Position numbers and translations under genes: made by a program. Of a stretch of DNA of 64,000 nucleotides, positions 57,003 through 64,000 are shown one piece after another. Position 1 is the first letter of the stretch; the number at the start of each line of letters is the position of its first letter. The notes below the pieces were generated by a model. The model was not told the DNA's origin, searched no databases, and saw only the letters and a program-made list of their open reading frames with translations. Origin of the DNA: JBCBSS01 sp039819065 (lineage in GTDB: Bacteria > Bacteroidota > Bacteroidia > Cytophagales > Cyclobacteriaceae); assembly GCA_039819065.1 (NCBI GenBank), contig JBCBSS010000017.1, positions 10,965-74,964 on the forward strand, given 5' to 3'.

Positions 57003-58286
57003 TTAGTCTAATGTAAGATCAACTGCTGAGCTTACACCACTAACATTACCTGCTACGTCTTTTACAACATAATATACATCGTACGCACCAGTAGCAAGTG
57101 CTACTTGCGTCGAACGAGATAAGTTACCAATTGTCTCAAATGATCCTGATGCAACGGCAGCGCTATTGCTCATCACTCCAGCAGCATCCATAGGTGCGTC
57201 AGCTCCATCGGCTAGCACTACGAAGTAGGCCATTCCGTCAGAATCTGAAGTCACGCTCAACTCAGCTGCGGTACCAACATCTCCAGCACCTTCATTTGTA
57301 ATCATCGGTGCTGTGTTATCTACCATTAAGTTAGAAGCTAAAGGCACCATGTTCACTTCGTTGCCTACCAGGTCAGTTAATCCAGATACTGCAATAGTTA
57401 CCATACCATCTCCAGCACCAGTCGGTGTGAAAGTATAGGATAACATGTTAGGATCATCACCAATTACTACAGTGTCCTCTACTGCATCGATACCAGCACC
57501 TGTGATGTCAACGAATAATAATGTATCCATTGAGCCCATGTCCTCATCGAAAGTAATAGTGAAGTCTACAGTACCTTCATCATTCACTGCAGCACTACTG
57601 AATGCTATGCTTGCAGTAGGAGCCGTGTTATCGATCTCAGCTGAAGCAGTATCGTTAGCTTGCATCATACCACCCAAAGTACGAGCAGCACCTGAAACTA
57701 CAAACTCTACATCACTGTCTGCACCGGTATTATCGAAGGCTACAATTGTGAAATAGTTTTGAGCATCAATGGCTGTCATCGCAACATCTGTGATATCAGT
57801 ACCTAGTCCTGAGCTTGATACAACCGGGGCTGATACAGGGAAATCAAAAGATACCTTTACTGAATCAGTATCTCCGTCTTTGTATATACCTAATCCGGCC
57901 AAGCTTGATGTTGCTGTTGGAGCGGTATTGCTTATGGTAACATCAGCTGTTTGTGCATCACCAGCCCTACCGGCTTCGTTGGTTTCAACCACTGTAACAG
58001 TAGCAGAAGCACCCATCACATCAAAAGTAACGCTCACGGTACCTGTAGTCGACGCAGCTGCGGTAGCACCAGTTACTGTCCATGCATAGGTAGAACCCAC
58101 ACGCTGTGGAACGCTGTACGTTACTGTCGAGCCTAGTTCCACGTCAGTCGCGCCCGCTATCGCATCAGTCACTGGTATTTCGGTTGCCAGCACACCGGTC
58201 ACATCGTCATCCCCACATGAGGTGATGACGAACACCATTCCAAAGAGAAATAGGGAAGGTGCAATAAACTTTAATATATTTTTCAT
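57003..58286 (-). CDS. Surface lipoprotein with PKD/Ig-like domains
   Basis: A 427-residue lipoprotein (lipobox 'VITSC', then GDDD). The first domain is PKD-like ('GSTVTYSVPQRVGSTYAWTVTGA'). Three Ig-like segments follow, introduced by the repeated 'NTAPTA' or 'DNTAPM' motif and 'VDFTITFDEDMG' strands. The protein is low in charge and rich in Ala/Thr/Ser/Val. It sits 31 bp after a SusD gene, so it is likely an accessory surface lipoprotein of that uptake system, possibly a ligand-binding or spacer protein. No catalytic motif is seen. Confidence 0.82.
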   Translation of the reverse strand: MKNILKFIAPSLFLFGMVFVITSCGDDDVTGVLATEIPVTDAIAGATDVELGSTVTYSVPQRVGSTYAWTVTGATAAASTTGTVSVTFDVMGASATVTVVETNEAGRAGDAQTADVTISNTAPTATSSLAGLGIYKDGDTDSVKVSFDFPVSAPVVSSSGLGTDITDVAMTAIDAQNYFTIVAFDNTGADSDVEFVVSGAARTLGGMMQANDTASAEIDNTAPTASIAFSSAAVNDEGTVDFTITFDEDMGSMDTLLFVDITGAGIDAVEDTVVIGDDPNMLSYTFTPTGAGDGMVTIAVSGLTDLVGNEVNMVPLASNLMVDNTAPMITNEGAGDVGTAAELSVTSDSDGMAYFVVLADGADAPMDAAGVMSNSAAVASGSFETIGNLSRSTQVALATGAYDVYYVVKDVAGNVSGVSSAVDLTLD

Positions 58287-58317
58287 AAGGTTATTCTCTT
58301 TCGGTTAACTTAAGCTA

Positions 58318-59847
58318 TTAAAAAGTTCGTTCTGTACCTTCTGGATCAATAGCTGCACCACCAAAATTGTAAGGTAGTTCTTCACGAACCTCTTGCTCCT
58401 GAGCCGGCACAGGAAAGTGAGCCGGTGTACCATCTTGTAATCCGTCAAGGTCTCCAAGGTTAGTGAATGGCACCCTTTCAGCTAATCTTCTTCTATCAAA
58501 CCAGTGACCACCAGGTCCTGTATTGTAAGTCTCAATGAACCTTTCATAGGTAATAGCCCTTAGTACTGCTGCCTCATCAGCGGCAACCGGATCTAAACCA
58601 CCTCTTGTCACCCTGGTTCCTGCATTAACAAGGTCAGCAGCTCCAGCTACATTGCCAGTTCTCAAAGTCGCTTCGGCTAGCAATAAGGCATTGTCAGCTA
58701 CTGTGAAAGCAGGCATAGGACCGGCTGAAGCACCATCACCAGCATAGGTAGGATCAGCTACGTTTCTGTTGTGCTTATAGTGTGAGAAGTGCCACTGTCC
58801 TCTGTTAGGGGCGAAGTTGTTAGTAGCTACGAAAATAAAGTCAGATGTAAGTCTCTCATCATCAGAAGTAGCCTCAGGGCTAGGTACACCACCAGTATCA
58901 GGGAACCGAGTAGGTTGTGACGGGTCTAACGCGGCTACCAATCTCATATCCAAACGTGCCCAGAAAGGACCTTGTCCGGTTTCAGCAAAAGCAAACTGCC
59001 AGTATCCAAACCAGAAGTTACCGTCTGCTACAGGGGCAAAGTTGCTCTCAATACCACTTTGCGCAAAAGTTGATACTCTTGACCAACGTGCAGAGCTTGA
59101 AGCTTCTTCTGCCGGAGTTCGAGGGTACTGTGCTAAAAATCTTGCGGCATAAGAGTTAGCCAATTGAGCCAGTTGCGTTTGATCCAATGTCACTCCGTTG
59201 AAGAAGGTCATCGTAAAGTCGTTGGTACTCGCAATACTTATGGCTTGTTCCAGATCACTCACCCCCGCCTCAACTACATCGGGGTAATTTGAGAAATCTA
59301 GTGTCTGAGAGATATCTGTTTCTTCGGTGATGATATAGCTTTGGTCAAAGAACAGTCCTAAATAACCATGGCTAACTCCTCTGAGAAAGTAGCAAGAAGC
59401 CAAAAGCATCTGATCTTGTTCAGGAGTTCCTGTGGTCAACCCATCTACATTAATGGCGTTGATTACATCATTCGCAGTAGCTACTGCAGCCAATAACCTA
59501 AACCATGGGTCAGTAACAACCCTCGTATAATCTGCCGGTTCTGAAGTACGGTTATTATAAGGATCTCTTGGCTCTTCAGACATCCTTCTACCACCAAAGT
59601 TACCCCATGATACCGACAGGGCATCTGCAGTAACACCGAGTGCTATACCAGGTCGGGTATCGTGAGCTCCTTGCCAGAAGGAAACATAACCACCTTGCAA
59701 TATCGAAATCAAGTCGCTTCCGGAAGCCAATACACTTTGACGATCCGGGTTGTTAGGGTTTGTCGTGTTGAGATCTTCACAACCTGTCACTGCTACAAAT
59801 ACGAGCACCAGCGACAAAATTGAAAGTCTTAAGCTTATTTTTTTCAT
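58318..59847 (-). CDS. RagB/SusD family nutrient-binding lipoprotein
   Basis: A 509-residue lipoprotein (lipobox 'VAVTGC', then 'EDLNTTNPNNPD', the classic SusD start). Alpha-helical TPR-like content follows ('LLAEATLRTGNVAGAADLVNAGTRVTRGGLDPV', 'AITYERFIETYNTGPGGHWFDRRRL'), typical of RagB/SusD. It is the surface partner of the SusC-type channel 21 bp upstream, and is a different SusD subfamily from the one at 38820. Confidence 0.92.
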   Translation of the reverse strand: MKKISLRLSILSLVLVFVAVTGCEDLNTTNPNNPDRQSVLASGSDLISILQGGYVSFWQGAHDTRPGIALGVTADALSVSWGNFGGRRMSEEPRDPYNNRTSEPADYTRVVTDPWFRLLAAVATANDVINAINVDGLTTGTPEQDQMLLASCYFLRGVSHGYLGLFFDQSYIITEETDISQTLDFSNYPDVVEAGVSDLEQAISIASTNDFTMTFFNGVTLDQTQLAQLANSYAARFLAQYPRTPAEEASSSARWSRVSTFAQSGIESNFAPVADGNFWFGYWQFAFAETGQGPFWARLDMRLVAALDPSQPTRFPDTGGVPSPEATSDDERLTSDFIFVATNNFAPNRGQWHFSHYKHNRNVADPTYAGDGASAGPMPAFTVADNALLLAEATLRTGNVAGAADLVNAGTRVTRGGLDPVAADEAAVLRAITYERFIETYNTGPGGHWFDRRRLAERVPFTNLGDLDGLQDGTPAHFPVPAQEQEVREELPYNFGGAAIDPEGTERTF

Positions 59848-59868
59848 GTTTTTCTTCGTTTTCAGTGA

Positions 59869-62800
59869 TTAGAATGTAACCTGAAGACTGAACGTATATG
59901 TTCTTGATATAGGATAGTTGAAGCTATCCACGATAAATAAACTAGGATCTCCATTAGGCGTATTGGCATCGCTACCAGCCGTATTACCAACCCTGTTACT
60001 TAGCGTATTCTCCGATCTTGGCTGACCTGTAATATCAGGATGGAATCCAGAATAGTTAGTGATCGTGAATAGGTTTCTACCGATGAAACCGACTTTGACG
60101 TTTTCAATTAAGCCACCAAATACATTGCTTAACTGCTCTTTGTCGAATTCATACCTCAATGCAAGCTCTCTTAGCATTCCGAAAGAGCCATCTTCTACAA
60201 AGTGGTTGTTAGTCACGTTCACATTGTAAAGTCCTAACCAGAATGTTTCTGACACTGGTAGTGAGCTATAGTCAGCGTGTCTTGAGTCTCTGTATAACCA
60301 GTGCTTGGCTTTGTTAAGAATATCGCCGCCTTTTTTCCAGTCAAATAGGGTATAAAGGCTGATGTTCTTGTAGCGGATAGTATTGGCAAAACCCATTCTA
60401 AAGTCAGGCTGAATATTACCTATATTTTGCACGATAGGGTTACCTGCACCATCAACAAGTTTTACAGGAGCTTCGTCAGGCGTACCGATAAATCGTCTTT
60501 CCACTACATATCCAGCACCGTTTACGACGTAATCATTGATGTCTTCAACTTGTCCTTCGATCTGAGCAAGGGAAGTAGCAAATACCTCACCTACAATAGT
60601 ACCGAAAGGAAGACCCTCTTCAATTCTAAAGCCAGTAGACTGCTGGAAACCTGGACCTGTATTGTATGCAGGTACATTCAGCTCGTCAACAACCTGTCTT
60701 GTTCTATCCCAAGTCACTAAAACATCCCAACTGAAATCGCTCTTATTGATGATGTTTGTATTAAGTGATAATTCAAAAGTTTCTGCGGTTACGACACCAG
60801 CGTTTCTCCAAACAGCAGTAAAACCACCGGCTGCACCTGAAAGTGGCACACGCAATACTTGGTCTTCTGTTCTGGTATCAGCATAGTTGAATTCGAAATT
60901 AAACCTGTTCAAGAATGAAGCGTTCAAACCAAGTTCCACTTCTCTGGATTGTGCAGGTCGTAGCGCGTTGTTACCAAGGGTTGCTTTGGCAGCGTTACCA
61001 TTCTGAAGGCTAAAGGTTTCAAACCTCATTTCAAACGTAGGTCGAATACCAGCAGTACCTAATGATGCCCTTACTTTCAATTCTTGGATACCAGGGATAT
61101 CGAAGTCTTCTGTTACACGATAAGCACCACTTAATCTGTAGTAGTTAGCCCATCTTTCTTCAGGTCCAAAAAGTGAAGAACCTTCTCTTCTGAAAAGACC
61201 ACTGAATATGTATTTTTCCTGATAGTTGATGTCGGCAATACCGAAGAAACTATTAGCCACGATCTCTTCTGTTTCAGACTGAATGGCTAGGTTAGTTGTG
61301 GCATTATCCAAAGATCGGATACCATCTACCGCCAGTACTTCTCCCAATGCTTGGTTAAAGTCAGTAGTTAAATCCTCGTATAAATAGCTCAATCTGAAGG
61401 CAGTATTGAAGTCGCCTAACCTCTTCTGGAAAATAAGGTTAGTCCTGGCCACAACGTTGTTGTTTACTCTTCTAGACCTGTCGATACCACCACCGCTGGT
61501 ACCAGCAGTTGGATTCACTGTAACAGCAGGAGAGAAGAAAGGTCCTGGTGCATTGGTAGATAAGAATCCTTTTTGAACGAATAACTCGAAATCGTTAGTC
61601 GATCTATCCAAAGACACTGAAGAGTTCACTGAAAGCCAGTCATTGATGTCATAAGAAGCTTTGAAGTTTCCTAATAATCTTGTCCTGTTAACTACCCTAG
61701 TAATATTCGCCCTGTCATATAAAGGGTTGGTAATCAAGTTAGGAGATTCGTCAATGTCCCAGTTGAAAAGAGATCCATCTTCCTCATTAGGCTCTGTCAA
61801 GTCATAAATAGGTAATAAGAAAAGTGCTTGTGCAATGTAACTACCAGGTCCGTTTGACTGGTCAGCCAAAAGATCTTGTTCAGATGTAGAATACATTGAA
61901 CTGATAGACACATCAAGTTTGTCACTCACTCTGTGATCCACATTCAACCTGAATGCATTTCTTACATAAGGGTCTGTTCTTTGGATTACTCCTTCTTGAT
62001 CAAGTCTCTGTACTGAGGCAAGGAAGTTGGTAGACTCTGTTCTACCCTGAACAGCTAAATAATTAGAAGCGAAAATCGCATCTCTAAAAAGCACCTCATC
62101 TTGATAATCTCTGATATTTGGCAGTGGGTTGTCGTGGATATTATCAGGAGACTGGTCATTAGCACCGTCACCATCGTTATCTACGAAGTCACCATCTTCA
62201 AATTCAAAGTTTGAGAATTCGTTAAGGTCGTATCTTCTTGCTACTTGAGATACACCAATCTCACCACGGTAGATTACTTTGGTATCATTCAACCCGATAC
62301 CGTTACCTCTTTTAGTGAAGATCTGGATTACACCGTTAGCCGCTTGTGAACCATAAAGTGATGCACCAGCTGATCCTTTAAGTACTTCAACCTTTTCTAT
62401 ATCCTCTGGGTTGATGTCAGCAAGGTTTGAACCGTTAAGGAATACTCCATCAACGATGATCAAAGGTTGCTGTCCAGTAGCCAAAGAGTTTGCACCCCTA
62501 ATCTGAAAGAATGCACTTTGTCCAGGCTGGCCACTAACACCATTCACTCTTACACCCGCCACTTTACCTTGTAGGCCAGTAGCTATGTTAGGAGCGGGAA
62601 CTGTATTGATCAATTCTTCGTCGATACTTCCGACTGCAAAACTTAGTGTTTTCTTCGACTGACCAACAGCCGAACCAGTTACAACCACCTCCGTAAGTTG
62701 TGTTACGTCTGAAGCAAGTTCAACATCAATTGTAGAGCTAGCTCCTAATTGAATTTCTTGTGATACATAACCAATAAATGAAAACACCAATGTACCTCCG

Positions 62801-62997
62801 GATGTCGGTACTGAGAGTTTGTAATTACCATCTGCGTCCGTGATGGTTCCGGTAGTTGTACCTTTCAGCACCACGTTAGCACCGGGTATCGCTGCGCCGT
62901 CATCTCCGGTCACTTTACCCGAAATACTTCTGTCTTGCGCGAAAACGGATAGCGCAAACACAGAAAAGACTACCATGAATAGTAGAGTCTTCTTCAT
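59869..62997 (-). CDS. SusC/RagA family TonB-dependent outer-membrane transporter
   Basis: About 1042 residues from the ATG at 62997 (MKKTLLFMVVFSVFALSVFA signal peptide); a TTG at 63042 would add a non-signal extension. It has a CarboxypepD_reg domain ('RSISGKVTGDDGAAIPGANVVLKGT'), a SusC plug ('LTEVVVTGSAVGQSKKTLSFAVGS', 'KGSAGASLYGSQAANGVIQIFTKRG') and a barrel. First gene of the five-gene operon SusC-SusD-Ig lipoprotein-CRTAC1-CRTAC1. Neighbouring degradative enzymes are absent, so the ligand is open. Confidence 0.95.
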   Translation of the reverse strand: MKKTLLFMVVFSVFALSVFAQDRSISGKVTGDDGAAIPGANVVLKGTTTGTITDADGNYKLSVPTSGGTLVFSFIGYVSQEIQLGASSTIDVELASDVTQLTEVVVTGSAVGQSKKTLSFAVGSIDEELINTVPAPNIATGLQGKVAGVRVNGVSGQPGQSAFFQIRGANSLATGQQPLIIVDGVFLNGSNLADINPEDIEKVEVLKGSAGASLYGSQAANGVIQIFTKRGNGIGLNDTKVIYRGEIGVSQVARRYDLNEFSNFEFEDGDFVDNDGDGANDQSPDNIHDNPLPNIRDYQDEVLFRDAIFASNYLAVQGRTESTNFLASVQRLDQEGVIQRTDPYVRNAFRLNVDHRVSDKLDVSISSMYSTSEQDLLADQSNGPGSYIAQALFLLPIYDLTEPNEEDGSLFNWDIDESPNLITNPLYDRANITRVVNRTRLLGNFKASYDINDWLSVNSSVSLDRSTNDFELFVQKGFLSTNAPGPFFSPAVTVNPTAGTSGGGIDRSRRVNNNVVARTNLIFQKRLGDFNTAFRLSYLYEDLTTDFNQALGEVLAVDGIRSLDNATTNLAIQSETEEIVANSFFGIADINYQEKYIFSGLFRREGSSLFGPEERWANYYRLSGAYRVTEDFDIPGIQELKVRASLGTAGIRPTFEMRFETFSLQNGNAAKATLGNNALRPAQSREVELGLNASFLNRFNFEFNYADTRTEDQVLRVPLSGAAGGFTAVWRNAGVVTAETFELSLNTNIINKSDFSWDVLVTWDRTRQVVDELNVPAYNTGPGFQQSTGFRIEEGLPFGTIVGEVFATSLAQIEGQVEDINDYVVNGAGYVVERRFIGTPDEAPVKLVDGAGNPIVQNIGNIQPDFRMGFANTIRYKNISLYTLFDWKKGGDILNKAKHWLYRDSRHADYSSLPVSETFWLGLYNVNVTNNHFVEDGSFGMLRELALRYEFDKEQLSNVFGGLIENVKVGFIGRNLFTITNYSGFHPDITGQPRSENTLSNRVGNTAGSDANTPNGDPSLFIVDSFNYPISRTYTFSLQVTF

Positions 62998-63038
62998 AAG
63001 CCAAATTTTAAGGTTAAAAAAAAAGTCTTTTAAGTGCC

Positions 63039-63067
63039 CCAATATAGTTGGAAAATGAAAAAAACAA
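63039..63067 (-). promoter_or_regulatory. Putative Bacteroidota-type promoter of the SusC operon
   Basis: On the minus strand TTG (63067-63065) is followed after 18 nt by TATATTGG (63046-63039). That is 7 of 8 positions of the Bacteroidota -7 consensus TAnnTTTG, with a -33 TTG. It lies 42-70 bp upstream of the start at 62997. Confidence 0.35.
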
Positions 63068-63487
63068 AAATTTTGTTTAGTAACACTTATCTGTTAAAAA
63101 ATTATCTTAAAAAGAGTAGAAGAGCCTTTAAAAATGATTAAACGCCAAACTATTAGTCATTTAGCATCGTCGTCGCACTGACAAAGAGGATATGTGTGGA
63201 ACAAAAATACCGCAATATGGGGGATATGTAAGCAAAATATTGTTGAACATCCTTGCTATTAATTTTAACGCATTATGCACTATGTGGAACGGATCTTTGT
63301 ACCGATAACTGTTGTATCAATAAATAGATAGGGCGAAGGAATAAAGGAACTGCCTCAAAAAACTCAATCAGTTTATAGCTTTTTAGCGTAACTCAAATAG
63401 TGCTTATTGAGGCAGTTCTGACATTGTTCTGGTCAGCTGGCAAAACTACCATGGCTTTGATTGCATCCACTAACCGGCGATTGACAG
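63043..63487. other. Upstream region of the SusC operon
   Basis: AT-rich, no gene. It holds the promoter candidate, the palindrome at 63207-63225 and a long inverted repeat (GGAACTGCCTCAA at 63346-63358 and TTGAGGCAGTTCT at 63407-63419) with a 48-nt spacer, near the end of the right-hand gene. Confidence 0.6.
63207..63225. promoter_or_regulatory. 19-bp imperfect palindrome, TonB-receptor operator candidate (site 3)
   Basis: ATACCGCAATATGGGGGAT is the reverse complement of site 1 except at one or two positions, 210-228 bp upstream of the SusC start at 62997. Confidence 0.55.
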
Positions 63488-63997
63488 TTATTTAACGTCG
63501 AAGTTTTTTTTCACTTTCTGATTAAACTTCTGCATCAGCTTGTCATACCTGATCAGGTATGTATCGGAGATTTCGAATAAGGTATACTTATCTCCCGTCT
63601 GGAGGTCCTTTATATATAGGTCTGAATAGAATTTGGTTCTAACATCACTGGCAACAGCACCTTTCCCATTATTATAATATTCCATCATGTCGCACTCAAG
63701 GACATATTTATATCCTTGTTCGATCAGGTCTTTGTATTCAGCTCTAGTGGAAATGACATAATCGAAAGGATACTTTTTAGCTTCCTTTTCAAGCATTTCA
63801 TTACTTTCCACTACAGCCTTGTTGTGCCTGGTATACATCTTTTTAACCAACTTACCGAAGCGATCTGATATCTTAATTTGCTCATACTTCAGAAATATAA
63901 TTTTCTCCTTATTCAAATCTTCAGGAAAACCTTTCACATCTTGAGCATTGGCAATGCCACTTAGATTGATAATAGCTAATAAAAATAAAACTCTCAT
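63488..63997 (-). CDS. Hypothetical secreted protein
   Basis: A 169-residue protein with a signal peptide (MRVLFLLAIINLSGIANAQ) and a mature, lysine-rich alpha/beta part ('EKIIFLKYEQIKISDRFGKLVKKMY', 'YKYVLECDMMEYYNNGKG'). I do not recognise a family. It is complete and ends before the SusC upstream region. Probably periplasmic. Confidence 0.65.
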   Translation of the reverse strand: MRVLFLLAIINLSGIANAQDVKGFPEDLNKEKIIFLKYEQIKISDRFGKLVKKMYTRHNKAVVESNEMLEKEAKKYPFDYVISTRAEYKDLIEQGYKYVLECDMMEYYNNGKGAVASDVRTKFYSDLYIKDLQTGDKYTLFEISDTYLIRYDKLMQKFNQKVKKNFDVK

Positions 63998-64000
63998 TTT

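Overview
The window reads as chromosomal DNA of a Bacteroidota bacterium, most likely a marine Cytophagales lineage (Roseivirga/Fulvivirga/Reichenbachiella-like; inferred from gene content only). The signs are two SusC/SusD pairs and a further TonB-dependent receptor, many type II lipoproteins, a thrombospondin-type-3 surface protein, tandem CRTAC1-type FG-GAP proteins, weak Shine-Dalgarno signals and several TTG starts. No rRNA, tRNA, integrase, transposase or CRISPR array was recognised.

Layout. 1-1274 is the 5' part of a calcium-binding surface protein that runs off the left edge. 1870-4138 holds small genes and a GlxA-type regulator. 4171-4430 is a dispersed repeat. 4433-7326 holds a lipoprotein and a tight four-gene alkylation-damage operon: Ada-like HTH/methyltransferase, 2OG-Fe(II) dioxygenase, free-standing Ada zinc domain, AlkB. 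7436-9763 is a divergent LysR regulator and SbtA-type bicarbonate transporter. 9764-10600 is rich in REP-like hairpins. 11241-19122 contains a Tat-signal flavin amine oxidase with a membrane partner, a hybrid histidine kinase, and a speD / voltage-gated K+ channel / membrane spermidine-synthase-like operon. 19414-21534 is polyphosphate kinase, followed by paired inverted-repeat elements. 22191-22361 is a very small GG-leader peptide gene, facing an HD plus Pycsar-type membrane effector gene. 23934-26644 has an SdiA-regulated-like lipoprotein, a rhomboid protease and an AraC regulator.

26798-35968 is one gene of about 3056 codons encoding fifteen tandem GAF-like modules ahead of a sigma-54 AAA+ domain and a Fis-type HTH. 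It is the most unusual single gene here. 36653-38363 holds a DsbA-like thioredoxin and an old yellow enzyme.

38820-63042 is an outer-membrane uptake region on the minus strand: a SusC/SusD-like_2 pair, a TonB receptor paired with an SGNH-fold lipoprotein whose catalytic residues are all replaced, a dispersed-repeat block, and a five-gene operon (SusC, SusD, PKD/Ig lipoprotein, two tandem CRTAC1 lipoproteins). A 19-bp imperfect palindrome (ATCCCCCAWATTGCGGTAT type) lies 145-255 bp upstream of each of the three TonB-receptor genes and is a candidate shared operator.

All calls come from reading the sequence; no database search was run. Family names are recognition from memory, and functional links between neighbours are inference unless stated.
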